The notes beneath the pieces are model-generated. The model did no database searches. It was not told the DNA's origin and saw only the letters and a program-made list of their open reading frames with translations. Both the position numbers and the translations under genes were made by a program. This document shows, piece by piece, positions 52,675 to 60,835 of a DNA stretch of 64,000 nucleotides (its first letter is position 1; each line of letters opens with the position of its first letter). Origin of the DNA: Ktedonobacter robiniae (GTDB lineage Bacteria > Chloroflexota > Ktedonobacteria > Ktedonobacterales > Ktedonobacteraceae); assembly GCF_016587375.1 (NCBI RefSeq), contig NZ_BNJG01000001.1:3788001-3852000 (forward strand), given 5' to 3'.

Positions 52675-53160
52675 ATGTTCAATTTCTGGCTCAAGTGGCG
52701 CTATCGATTGAAGTGGAAACGCGATTTACTTCTCTGGAAGTTGAAAGACTTCAACGAAAGCTACAACCCCTATGCGCGTATCGCAAACCTTACCAGGTAC
52801 ACCCAACGACTCAGTGACTTGCTCGACCATGCTTCGTGTGTGTGCGGGAAGCGCCTGGACCTAGAAAATGCCTATGGCTGTATCGAGTGCGAACACTGTC
52901 ATGGTCTTGCTATTGCTGACTGGCCTCATCATTGCGATGCATACCTGGGAGACGGTCACTATTGGTGCAAGTTCTGCGTCGCTGACATGGCTTGCAAGTA
53001 TCAGCTGGTCTCACCTGAAGAACAGGAAGACTTCCAGGCTGATCCTGATATCGCAGTCGAATGGGTTTCTATGCTTCCTGACAAACGATTTTTGCAACTG
53101 GTACAGGAGGCTGAGCAACGTTTGTCCTCTGTCGAAAATGGTGTGGGCGCGGTCGAGTGA
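52675..53160 (+). CDS. Cys/His-rich protein, hypothetical
   Basis: 161 residues. A basic aromatic N-terminal helix (FWLKWRYRLKWKRDLLLWKL) is followed by CVCGKRL, CIECEHCHG, HHCDAY and WCKFCVADM, enough for two zinc sites. The C-terminus is acidic. The stop codon lies inside a terminator stem (53145-53169). It is not recognised. The position just before the initiator gene hints at a replication or regulatory role only weakly. Confidence 0.5.
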   Translation: MFNFWLKWRYRLKWKRDLLLWKLKDFNESYNPYARIANLTRYTQRLSDLLDHASCVCGKRLDLENAYGCIECEHCHGLAIADWPHHCDAYLGDGHYWCKFCVADMACKYQLVSPEEQEDFQADPDIAVEWVSMLPDKRFLQLVQEAEQRLSSVENGVGAVE

Positions 53161-53178
53161 CACGCGCCCTTTCTTTTT
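53145..53178 (+). terminator. Intrinsic terminator before the initiator gene
   Basis: The 7-bp arms GGGCGCG and CGCGCCC (53145-53151 with 53163-53169) are followed by TTTCTTTTT. A close relative (GGCGCGGTCTAGTAACGCGC) lies at about 52387-52407, again before a gene start. Confidence 0.7.
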
Positions 53179-53220
53179 CCCACGTTTTGTAACGCGTTCA
53201 CAAGCGAAAGGAAGGTGTGT

Positions 53221-54189
53221 ATGGCTTCAAAGCGTTGTCTTCCCACGCGTTTCTTTAAAGACCCCGATGTGATAAGCCTGAGTAGTAAGGACGCTCAATT
53301 GATTTTGATAGGCCTAGTGCTTCTGGCTGACGATGAAGGCCGCGAGCTGGCTCTTGCATCCCTACTCAGTCGCGAACTCGATTATAGTCCTGACCTGATT
53401 GAGCAAGTGCTTTCTGAATTGGAAGCCAATGACCTGATTATTCTCTACCAGGTCGGCCGACACCGTTACTACAGCCTGACCCGCTGGAAACAGTGGCAGA
53501 GTCTGAGTCTGGCAAAGATCACGCCTTCGAAGCATCCTGCACCGCCTTCTGAGAAGGGAGAAAAGACGGTTTCGCTTTCATCTTCAGACGAAAGCGAACA
53601 TTCCCAGGGAGACGGCGGAATTCCCCAGGGAAATTCTGGGAAATCCAGCGAAAGTCCGTCCCAATATAATTTAAGTCAATATAATCTAAGTCAACGTAAG
53701 CGAAGTGAAGAGCAAGACTCCGAAGCGCAACCGTTACCGCCTGCAAATGTCATCCCTTTTCCTCCCAGCACCGACAGCGACGACGCCCATGGAGAGCAAA
53801 ATCTTGAAGCTCTCACTGCTCAGGTCGCTACGATTCTCCAACTGCCTGCAAACGCTGCTCTGTCTCGCCTCGTGCATGAGTTCTCCCAGGAACCTGGTCT
53901 CTCACTGACAGGCGAAGCCGACGCCGCACGCGAATGGATTGATGATCGGCAGCGCAACCGCAAGGGGAAACGCATGTCACCCGCCTTTTTCCGTGAGTGG
54001 CTCAAACGAGAGTGCGCAAGCATACACAAACGACGATCGTCATTGTCTGAACATGAGGCGACGGGTACCGAGAGTAGGACGCCCACATCTCCCCCAACGA
54101 GTAAGAGCCTGGCCGGGAAAAGTTTGATGCACATGGAGCAGCAATACCAACAGTTCCAGGCCCAGCGCGGCCCGCGAAAGGGAGGATGA
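53221..54189 (+). CDS. Phage-type replication initiator / replisome organiser-like protein
   Basis: 322 residues from ATG 53221 (AAGGAAGG upstream). The N-terminal ~100 residues form a winged helix of the kind found in phage replication proteins (RFFKDPDVISLSSKDAQLILIGL, IEQVLSELEANDLIILYQVG, YYSLTRWKQWQSL). A Ser/Pro-rich linker contains the repeat QYNLSQYNLSQ, encoded by AT-rich 15-bp DNA repeats. The C-terminal part has WIDDRQRNRKGKRMSPAFFREWL, recalling helicase-loader ends. The next gene, 6 bp away, is DnaB. By analogy with lambda O/P it probably opens the element origin and loads the helicase. Confidence 0.7.
   Translation: MASKRCLPTRFFKDPDVISLSSKDAQLILIGLVLLADDEGRELALASLLSRELDYSPDLIEQVLSELEANDLIILYQVGRHRYYSLTRWKQWQSLSLAKITPSKHPAPPSEKGEKTVSLSSSDESEHSQGDGGIPQGNSGKSSESPSQYNLSQYNLSQRKRSEEQDSEAQPLPPANVIPFPPSTDSDDAHGEQNLEALTAQVATILQLPANAALSRLVHEFSQEPGLSLTGEADAAREWIDDRQRNRKGKRMSPAFFREWLKRECASIHKRRSSLSEHEATGTESRTPTSPPTSKSLAGKSLMHMEQQYQQFQAQRGPRKGG
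53661..53705 (+). repeat. AT-rich 15-bp iterons inside the initiator gene
   Basis: Three tandem 15-bp units: CCAATATAATTTAAG, TCAATATAATCTAAG, TCAACGTAAGCGAAG. The first two differ at two positions; the third is diverged. They form the most AT-rich spot in a GC-rich gene. Many phage origins sit inside the initiator gene with such iterons. Function is inferred. Confidence 0.5.
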
Positions 54190-54195
54190 CGCACG

Positions 54196-55536
54196 ATGGT
54201 TGAACGACTTCCTCCCTCCAACCTGGAAGCAGAGGCCGCGCTTCTTGGAAGCCTCATCATCGACCCTGAAGCTATTGGCCTGATTGCTGACGTGCTCGCT
54301 CCTGACGACTTTTATCGCCATGCTCACGGTATGATCTACGACGCGATACGAGCCCTCTATGAGCAGCAAGAACCGGCCGACTTGGTGACACTCTGTGATG
54401 AGCTCAGCAGGCGCGGCAAACTGGAAGAAGTGGGGGACGCTGATTATATCACGTCTCTAGTGAGCTTCGTTGCGACAAGCGGCAATGTGGAATACTACAG
54501 CCGTATTGTTGCCCGTACGGCTCAGGCCCGGCGGCTCATTCATGCCGCTGGGCAAATCGCGACCACGGCCTACGAAGATGACGAGCAGGCCACAGAGAAA
54601 GCGGAACAACTCATTTTCTCGCTTTCGCAAAGGCGCGGCACATCTGACTTCGCATCGGTCAGTTCCATCCTAAGCGACTGTATCGCGATGCTAGAAACAG
54701 CCAGTAACCGCGAAGGGAAGCTGTTAGGCGTCCCAACGGGCTTCAATGCTCTGGATGTTCCCCTAGGTGGGCTACAACCCTCTGACCTGATCATCCTAGC
54801 GGCGCGTCCCGCTGTTGGCAAGACCAGCTTTGCCCTGAACGTGGCTTACAATGCGGCCTATCACCATCAGCAACGCGTGGCTGTCTTCTCACTAGAAATG
54901 AGTAAACAGCAGCTGGGCATGCGCCTTCTGTCCATGGCGTCCGAACTGGACCAGCAACGGCTACGGATGGGCTGGATTCAAGATCACGAGTGGGAAAAGG
55001 TGAGCGAGGCGGCGGCCACCCTTACCACAGGCTCCATCTGGATTGATGATACAGCTGGGATAACGCCCTCTGCCATGCGAAGTAAGGCGCGTCGCCTTCA
55101 GGCGCAGCAAGGGGTAGACCTGATCATTGTGGACTACCTCCAGTTGATGCATGTCTCCCAGGAGAAGCGCACGCAAAACCGCGAACAGGAGATCGCGGAG
55201 ATCAGCCGCAACCTCAAAGCATTGGCAAAAGAATTAAACGTGCCTGTCCTGGCTCTCGCGCAACTCTCCCGAGCGGTCGAGAGTCGTCAGGCGAAAATTC
55301 CCCAACTCTCTGACCTGCGAGAGTCGGGAGCCATCGAGAACGACGCCGATGTGGTGCTCTTCATCTATCGCGAAGAGCTCTATAACCCTGACAACGAAGA
55401 GGCGCGCAACACGGCCGACATTATCATCGCGAAGCATCGCAATGGCCCTGTCGGTACCGTCCGGCTGGCCTTCAATGCCAGTCAAACGCGCTTTGCCCCT
55501 TTGGAAGTAACTTCTACAAGTGAGATGTCCGAATAA
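54196..55536 (+). CDS. dnaB: Replicative DNA helicase, DnaB family (element copy)
   Basis: 446 residues. The N-terminal DnaB domain (LPPSNLEAEAALLGSLIIDPEAI) is followed by a RecA-like motor with Walker A ARPAVGKTSFALNVA, Walker B LIIVDYLQLM and the H3/H4 segments (ALAQLSRAVESR, SDLRESGAIENDADVVLFIYR). It forms a hexamer that unwinds DNA at the fork. As it lies in an element next to an initiator and integrase, it is probably not the chromosomal dnaB. Start ATG 54196, 6 bp after the initiator stop. Confidence 0.93.
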   Translation: MVERLPPSNLEAEAALLGSLIIDPEAIGLIADVLAPDDFYRHAHGMIYDAIRALYEQQEPADLVTLCDELSRRGKLEEVGDADYITSLVSFVATSGNVEYYSRIVARTAQARRLIHAAGQIATTAYEDDEQATEKAEQLIFSLSQRRGTSDFASVSSILSDCIAMLETASNREGKLLGVPTGFNALDVPLGGLQPSDLIILAARPAVGKTSFALNVAYNAAYHHQQRVAVFSLEMSKQQLGMRLLSMASELDQQRLRMGWIQDHEWEKVSEAAATLTTGSIWIDDTAGITPSAMRSKARRLQAQQGVDLIIVDYLQLMHVSQEKRTQNREQEIAEISRNLKALAKELNVPVLALAQLSRAVESRQAKIPQLSDLRESGAIENDADVVLFIYREELYNPDNEEARNTADIIIAKHRNGPVGTVRLAFNASQTRFAPLEVTSTSEMSE

Positions 55537-55564
55537 CCCAGTCTATTGCTTGGAGGATACCAAT

Positions 55565-55771
55565 ATGCAGAAATCAATAAGGAAGGCTTCAGGTGAGTTA
55601 CAGCCTTTACTAACAATTCCTGATGTTGCGAAGACGCTCAATGTCTGCGAGCGCATGGTATACAAGCTGATTGATTATGAAGGATTGCCCACGATATCGC
55701 TGGGCCGATCAGTGCGGATTAACCCTGTTTCGCTCAAGCAATGGCTTGCAGACCGTGAAAATAAACGTTAG
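55565..55771 (+). CDS. Excisionase-like helix-turn-helix protein
   Basis: 68 residues from ATG 55565 (GGAGG 8 nt upstream). Layout of the MerR/Xis group (HTH_17): LLTIPDVAKTLNVCERMVYKLIDYEGLPTISLGRSVRINPVSLKQWL. Such proteins bend DNA at attachment sites and bias integrases to excision. It lies 8 bp before the integrase, the usual xis-int order. Confidence 0.85.
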   Translation: MQKSIRKASGELQPLLTIPDVAKTLNVCERMVYKLIDYEGLPTISLGRSVRINPVSLKQWLADRENKR

Positions 55772-55779
55772 GAGAGAGT

Positions 55780-56973
55780 ATGGGGCGCAGGAAACATGGC
55801 GAAGGGACGCTTTTCAAGCGTGCTGATGGTCGCTGGCAAGCTAGTTTTGTAGCCTCTGATGGCAAGCGCAAGTACTTTTATGGTGAAAAGTCGTCTGAAG
55901 CCCTTGAGAAGATGCGCAAGGCGATGCAGGAAGACCAGAAAGGTCTTCTTGCATCTGGCAAGCGTGTGCTGCTGAAGGACTACTTGCCTCAGTGGCTAGA
56001 GCTTGTAGCAAAACCACAGGTGTTTCAAGGTACCTATGTCCAATATGAAGCTACGGTCAAAAAGCACTTGCTTCCCGCCTTTGGTCATATCATGGTGCAT
56101 AAGCTGACGGTTCAGCAAGTACAATCCTTCTATGCAAAGAAATTGGAAGAAGGGTTAGCACCTGGAACTGTCATTTACATCCATAGCATTCTTCACATGG
56201 CTCTAGATAATGCAGTAAGTTGGGGGCTTATCTCTCACAATGTGACTGACAAAGCAAAATTGCCTAAGAGAAAGCGCCCTGACCATCGCGTCCTGAGTTT
56301 AGAAGAGGCTAAGACGCTGGTGAAGTTTGCCCGCGCTTCTCGCTTGGAAACGCTGCTGATTATGGCCCTGACAACCGCCATGCGAAGAGGCGAACTTCTT
56401 GCTTTACAATGGAGTGATATCGATTTTGAGAAGAAAACACTTCAGTTAAGGCGCTCTTTCAGAAGAGTGGGCAATGTGGGGAATATTGTCAAAGAGCCTA
56501 AAACTAAAGCAGGTCAACGCCGAATTATGCTGACTGATTTTGCGATAGAGGCCCTCAAAAGACATAAGCAGTTGCAAGAAGAGCAGCGTGAAAGATCTAC
56601 AAATTGGCGTGATCTTGACCTGGTGTTTCCCAATACACTGGGAGGATATTGGAGCCCTGATTATATGGTGTTAGTGTTTAAGAAAATGCTTACCCAGGCC
56701 CAGCTTCCTCAAATAAGGTTTCATGACCTGCGTCATAGTGCAGCAACTCTGCTCCTGGCAATGGGTGTACACCCTAAGCTAGTACAAGACTTGTTGGGAC
56801 ATAGCAAAATTGCTACCACAATGGATACCTACTCACATGTGCTACCTTCAATGCAAAAGGAGGTTGCAGATAAGATGGGTTTAGCTTTTACATTTGAAGA
56901 AGATCAGGAGGATGAAAAAGACCAAAAAGAGGAGGATCAGGGGGACGAAAAGGACCAAAAAGAGGAGAATTGA
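55780..56973 (+). CDS. Tyrosine recombinase integrase
   Basis: 397 residues; AGGAGAG precedes ATG 55780. An N-terminal AP2-like DNA-binding domain (GRWQASFVASDGKRKYFYGE), a SAM-like core-binding domain (LPQWLELVAKPQVFQGTYVQ) and the catalytic domain with Arg202 (TTAMRRGEL), His315-x2-Arg318 (FHDLRH), His341 (LLGHSKI) and Tyr351 (DTYSHVLP), all present, so probably active. The C-terminus ends in an acidic direct repeat (DEKDQKEE twice), which is unusual. The gene ends at an intrinsic terminator, and no tRNA target was found next to it. Confidence 0.94.
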   Translation: MGRRKHGEGTLFKRADGRWQASFVASDGKRKYFYGEKSSEALEKMRKAMQEDQKGLLASGKRVLLKDYLPQWLELVAKPQVFQGTYVQYEATVKKHLLPAFGHIMVHKLTVQQVQSFYAKKLEEGLAPGTVIYIHSILHMALDNAVSWGLISHNVTDKAKLPKRKRPDHRVLSLEEAKTLVKFARASRLETLLIMALTTAMRRGELLALQWSDIDFEKKTLQLRRSFRRVGNVGNIVKEPKTKAGQRRIMLTDFAIEALKRHKQLQEEQRERSTNWRDLDLVFPNTLGGYWSPDYMVLVFKKMLTQAQLPQIRFHDLRHSAATLLLAMGVHPKLVQDLLGHSKIATTMDTYSHVLPSMQKEVADKMGLAFTFEEDQEDEKDQKEEDQGDEKDQKEEN

Positions 56974-57020
56974 TGTAGAAATTGATGTAAAATAGTAGGT
57001 GTACATTTTTTCCATAACAT

Positions 57021-57056
57021 AAAGCCGCTTTTTAAGCGGCTTTATTGTTTTCTGTT
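57021..57056 (+). terminator. Intrinsic terminator after the integrase gene
   Basis: The perfect 10-bp arms AAAGCCGCTT and AAGCGGCTTT (57021-57030 with 57034-57043) surround a 3-nt loop, followed by ATTGTTTTCTGTT. Confidence 0.85.
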
Positions 57057-57313
57057 GGGAGATTCTTAGGAGTGTAACGTATAAGAACGCAAATAGTTAT
57101 CACTTTTAAGGTCAAATTTCTGTTTCTACAGAAATTCATTGAAAATAGTAATTAAAGAGGGTGAAAAACGTAAAAAAACAGAAAAATCTCTTTTGCAGGT
57201 TTGCACGTTTCAAGATAACGTCAGCCTTTCCCTTCAGGAACCTTGTTTTGCCAAATGCAGGAAGGAAAGCAACCAAAGAGAATGTAGGGTCCCGGACATC
57301 GAAAACAATCCAT
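57057..57313. other. Candidate right boundary of the integrative element
   Basis: AT-rich DNA without a gene between the integrase terminator and the core anti-sigma gene. It contains a palindrome (57115-57136; 9-bp arms AATTTCTGT and ACAGAAATT, TTCT centre) and TAACGTATAA at 57075-57084, which also occurs at 31689-31698. The attachment site should lie here, but it cannot be fixed from one sequence. Confidence 0.4.
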
Positions 57314-57913
57314 TTAGATGAAGTGGCTCAGTACGGGTGCCCATAGATAAATGCCAATGAGGAGGCCTGCAAGGAAGGAGAGAAAGAGTGCCCCAAGAAA
57401 CAGTAGCAAGGTGAGTGGACGGCCTTGTTGGGTCCCAGGTTTCAAGGAATGCTGTGGTTGTAAGTGGGAAAGTGTGATGGGTTGCAGAGGGGGGATGCCT
57501 GGTGGTCGCGCGACTTTATCGGTATCGACCTCGCGCTCATCATTGGCTTGTCGTGTTGTGACAGAAGGGATGTGGTCGCGCCCTCCCTGTAAGGCCACGA
57601 GGTGTGGACGTCCTGCCCTGGCGAAGCGAGGGAGAGACGTTGCGGTGGTATTTTGTTGCTGTGTATGTGAAGATGCATATGCGCCACTGGACACCTGGCG
57701 GGAGGGCGAGGTGAAGATGTGTGCATAGAGTGAAGCATCTGGTGCGACGCGCGGGATGTGGGCAAGTAGAGTATCAAAATAGCGAAAATCCGCAAGGGCC
57801 TCACTACAGGAGCGGCAATATTGAAGGTGGTAGGTTATCTGTTGATAGATATCGGCTGCGAGCTGTGCGTCAAGGTAGGGGCTGAGAAGTTCCTTGACCT
57901 GCTCGCATTTCAT
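57314..57913 (-). CDS. Anti-sigma factor with zinc-finger (zf-HC2) domain
   Basis: 199 residues. The N-terminal anti-sigma zinc motif has Cys3, His28-type and CRSC: KCEQVKELLSPYLDAQL and YHLQYCRSCSEAL. The middle is disordered, and one transmembrane helix (LTLLLFLGALFLSFLAGLLIGIYLW shortened) lies near the C-terminus. It holds the ECF sigma at the membrane until a signal releases it. The start overlaps the sigma stop by 4 bp, so the two are made together. It has only ~10 residues beyond the membrane, too few for a sensor domain. Confidence 0.88.
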   Translation of the reverse strand: MKCEQVKELLSPYLDAQLAADIYQQITYHLQYCRSCSEALADFRYFDTLLAHIPRVAPDASLYAHIFTSPSRQVSSGAYASSHTQQQNTTATSLPRFARAGRPHLVALQGGRDHIPSVTTRQANDEREVDTDKVARPPGIPPLQPITLSHLQPQHSLKPGTQQGRPLTLLLFLGALFLSFLAGLLIGIYLWAPVLSHFI

Positions 57914-58446
57914 TTTGCCGCTCCTCCCTGTTCCAAAGACCGATAATGCTCTCGAAAGGACTGACGTGCGCGCGATAGGTACATTTTTACGCCGCTCTCA
58001 GCGATGTTGAGGGCGTGTGCGATCTCGCTGTAGGAGAACCCCTCCTGTGTATAGAGGATGAGGGCCGCCCTATATTGTTGAGGCATACGGCGAAGCGCGG
58101 CACGTACCAGCTCAGTGGTGCCATAAATTTCCTGTGGATCCGCGCTCTCAACATCGGCTGGTTCATGATCGAGGTCTTGCCAGGGTAACCAGGCAATCAA
58201 CTTGCGGCGACGGAGCGCATCATAAGCGGTATTCGTCGCGATACGATAGAGCCAGGCCGACAATTTGAGATTAGAATCCATTTTAGGAAGGGCGCGAAAG
58301 GCCTTCAAGAACGTGTCTTGCGTTAGGTCGTCAGCCTGTTCGCGGTCACCCACTAAATGATAGACATAGTTATAAATAGCTGTCTTATACTCGTCGTAGA
58401 TTTGCTCAAAGGACCAAGTACATTCCTTTGTTTCCACCCGGGCCAT
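57910..58446 (-). CDS. ECF-type RNA polymerase sigma factor
   Basis: 178 residues. Region 2: FEQIYDEYKTAIYNYVYHLVGDREQADDLTQDTFLKAF with SAWLYRIATNTAYDALRRRK. Region 4: LRRMPQQYRAALILYTQEGFSYSEIAHALNIAESGVKMYLSRARQ. Regions 1 and 3 are absent, as in the ECF group. It is followed by its anti-sigma. An inverted GGAACGGACAA pair (58483-58590) lies upstream and could include its own target promoter. Confidence 0.93.
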   Translation of the reverse strand: MARVETKECTWSFEQIYDEYKTAIYNYVYHLVGDREQADDLTQDTFLKAFRALPKMDSNLKLSAWLYRIATNTAYDALRRRKLIAWLPWQDLDHEPADVESADPQEIYGTTELVRAALRRMPQQYRAALILYTQEGFSYSEIAHALNIAESGVKMYLSRARQSFREHYRSLEQGGAAK

Positions 58447-58894
58447 GCGTTGTTATCCCTTCGATGGCTACAAATTATCACCTTGTCCGTTCCAAGCAAG
58501 AGATAAGCATCCATAAATGGGCAACATAACACGACCAGGCACGTACACCTGTCGGGATGGCTTCATCCTTCTGTCTAGTGGAACGGACAACTACTGCAAT
58601 CAGTAACATGTTTAAAGTCGTCTTAAGAGACTTGCAGTTATGCTATGTTTCGTCTATCATGGTAGCATACTTTAGGGTATTTCCTGCTATTTTGGCATGA
58701 TGGTGTAGTACTATTGGGCGGGCAGTGTTTACTTGCTTTCCCCTCTCGTTACATTAAGGGAGCTTTTAGGCTTTTGCCAAAGCAGAGCCTGGTGGTGTAT
58801 TTAGAGGGCGTATGTTCCCTCTTTTCGATACCCGGCAACTCTCCCTGGTGTCTGGTGTCCAGCTAATATCTTGAAGGAGGCTTGTGTCCTCATT
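58447..58894. promoter_or_regulatory. Divergent intergenic region with inverted GGAACGGACAA sites
   Basis: TTGTCCGTTCCA at 58483-58494 and TGGAACGGACAA at 58579-58590 are perfect 12-bp inverted copies, 84 bp apart. Each therefore faces its own gene: minus toward the ECF sigma, plus toward mtnA. GGAAC is the common core of ECF -35 elements (established), so both may be targets of this sigma. The remaining ~280 bases before mtnA hold nothing recognisable. Confidence 0.5.
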
Positions 58895-60004
58895 ATGAAG
58901 AGTCAAATCCAGCGCCAACAGGTACGGACGGTCTGGTGGGAGGAGGATGAGCAGGGGGCTGCTGTCTGCCTGGTGGATCAGAGTTGCTTACCGTTGCAGG
59001 TGAATGTACTGCGTTTGCGCCATGAGCATGAGGTGGCCGAGGCGATTGTATCCTTAAAGGTGCGGGGCGCGCCTGCAATTGGGGTGACGGCGGCTTTAGG
59101 GATGGCGCTGGCGGCTCAACGCCTGTGGCGTGAGCAGGGTGAGCGCATGCCTTTACATGAGGTCTATGCCGCATTGGGCAAGACCCAGCGACTCCTGGGG
59201 GCAACGCGCCCGACCGCTGTCAATCTATTTTGGGCGCTGGAACGCATGCAGGATTGCGCTCGGCGTGCTTCTGATGAGCCACAAGTCGAGACCCTGCGGC
59301 AATTAGCCCAACTGTTACAGCAAGAGGCGCTCCAGATTGCGGATGAGGATGCGGCCTCTTGCAAACGTATGGGCGAGCTGGGTGCGCAATTTATTCAGGA
59401 TGGGGATACGCTGCTAACACATTGCAATGCGGGCGCCCTGGCAACCAGTGGCATGGGATCGGGGCTTGCACCTATCTATATTGCGCAGCAACAAGGCAAG
59501 CATGTGCACGTGTTTGTGGATGAAACCCGGCCTGTGTTGCAGGGGGCACGTCTGACGGCCTGGGAATTGCAGCAAGCGGGGGTTCCTTTAACGTTGATTA
59601 CTGACAATATGGCGGGCCATTTTATGCGGCATGGGGGGATCAAGGCGGTCTTTGTGGGGGCTGATCGTATCGCCGCGAATGGGGATGTGGCAAATAAAAT
59701 AGGCACATATAGCGTGGCTGTCCTGGCTCATGCCCATCACATTCCGTTCTACGTCGTCGCGCCCTTCTCGACGGTTGATTTGACGCTTGCATCCGGTGAG
59801 CTGATCCCGATTGAGCAGCGGAACGCGGAAGAGGTTACGAGCATACGCGGCGAGCGGGTGGTGCCCTGGGATGTCACGGTTGCTAATCCCGCGTTTGATG
59901 TCACTCCTCATGAATATATAACCGCGCTCATTACTGATTGCGGTGTGGCGCGCGCTCCCTTTACAACTTCACTGCGGGAAATGATGTCCAGCAAGTCCGA
60001 GTAA
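58895..60004 (+). CDS. mtnA: S-methyl-5-thioribose-1-phosphate isomerase
   Basis: 369 residues from ATG 58895; AAGGAGG lies 14 nt upstream, a long but workable spacing. Family features are VKVRGAPAIGVTAALGMALA, TAVNLFWALERM, the active-site Cys in LTHCNAGALATSGMGSG and the Asp in VGADRIAANGDVANKIGTY. It converts methylthioribose-1-phosphate to the ribulose form in methionine salvage; paralogous eIF2B-like proteins share the fold. No other mtn gene is in the window, but the S-adenosylmethionine genes ahcY and metK follow on the same strand. Confidence 0.93.
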   Translation: MKSQIQRQQVRTVWWEEDEQGAAVCLVDQSCLPLQVNVLRLRHEHEVAEAIVSLKVRGAPAIGVTAALGMALAAQRLWREQGERMPLHEVYAALGKTQRLLGATRPTAVNLFWALERMQDCARRASDEPQVETLRQLAQLLQQEALQIADEDAASCKRMGELGAQFIQDGDTLLTHCNAGALATSGMGSGLAPIYIAQQQGKHVHVFVDETRPVLQGARLTAWELQQAGVPLTLITDNMAGHFMRHGGIKAVFVGADRIAANGDVANKIGTYSVAVLAHAHHIPFYVVAPFSTVDLTLASGELIPIEQRNAEEVTSIRGERVVPWDVTVANPAFDVTPHEYITALITDCGVARAPFTTSLREMMSSKSE

Positions 60005-60153
60005 GAACTGGGTGGCGCATGCGCTCTTTTCCGCGAACATGAGCAATGATACTGCTGCATGCCAGCAGGTACAGCGTATCTTCCCACCTGGGAAGCATAG
60101 ATCAGAGCACAATCAAAGGCGATACATAATTTGACTATAGGGAGGTTCTGCTG

Positions 60154-60780
60154 ATGGAAACCGATATTGTACATGCGACCGCGCAGTATGTGGAAGAGGT
60201 GTTGGGGAGCGAGGGATTGCGCTATGCCAGCGCGGTAGTCGCTAATTGTAAAATGCTCGCCCTCCAGTTGGAGGCACAAGAAGATGCGGCGCCTATCGAT
60301 ATGGAGGCGCTGGTTGTATCGGCATATTTGCATGACATCTCTAACGTTGCGCATGGCTTTGCGGATCACCATCGCAAGTCAGCGGATATGGCTCTCTCTT
60401 TCTTGCAGCGCGAACAGGCTCCTGATGTCCTGGCGCAAAAGGTGGAACAGATCATTCTAACGCACACTTTGCAGACGAGCGATACCCATCCCGACGTTCC
60501 TGTGGAGGCTCGTCTTCTCTATGATGCCGACAAATTGGGGCGTTTGAGTGGGTTGGCGGTTGTAACCTCGCTAATTGAGTTTGGTGCGCGTTATCCCAAC
60601 CGCGCCGTGAATGGCGATGTCCTGGCTGCGGTCTTGCGGCATGTTGAAGAGCGCTTTATTGAACTCTACCAGTCCTTGCAGACTGACCCAGCCCGTGACA
60701 TGGCGCAGGAGAAGTTTCACCGCACACTGGCCTTTCTCGATGGTGTGATTGAGCACTTGAGTGATGCTACGCCTGTATAG
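60154..60780 (+). CDS. HD domain phosphohydrolase-like protein
   Basis: 208 residues; AGGGAGG precedes ATG 60154. Metal ligands of an HD fold: His from the first helix, VSAYLHDISNVAHG (HD), ADHHRKSADMAL, ILTHTLQT and YDADKLGRLSGLA (final Asp). The substrate is unknown; members hydrolyse nucleotides or phosphate esters. It lies between mtnA and the PfkB gene, which may link it to nucleoside or thioribose metabolism (inference). Confidence 0.82.
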   Translation: METDIVHATAQYVEEVLGSEGLRYASAVVANCKMLALQLEAQEDAAPIDMEALVVSAYLHDISNVAHGFADHHRKSADMALSFLQREQAPDVLAQKVEQIILTHTLQTSDTHPDVPVEARLLYDADKLGRLSGLAVVTSLIEFGARYPNRAVNGDVLAAVLRHVEERFIELYQSLQTDPARDMAQEKFHRTLAFLDGVIEHLSDATPV

Positions 60781-60835
60781 AAAAACGTGGTACAATCCCC
60801 TCTGATGAAGAAAACTCTTTTGGAGGCTGTAAGTA

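Noticed and set aside
44001..56973. Calling the element a prophage
   Set aside because: No capsid, portal, terminase, tail or clear holin-endolysin set was found; the wall hydrolase and DnaB also occur in other elements.
57057..57313. A tRNA gene as integrase target
   Set aside because: No cloverleaf or GGTTCGA-type T-arm could be found next to the integrase or elsewhere in the window.
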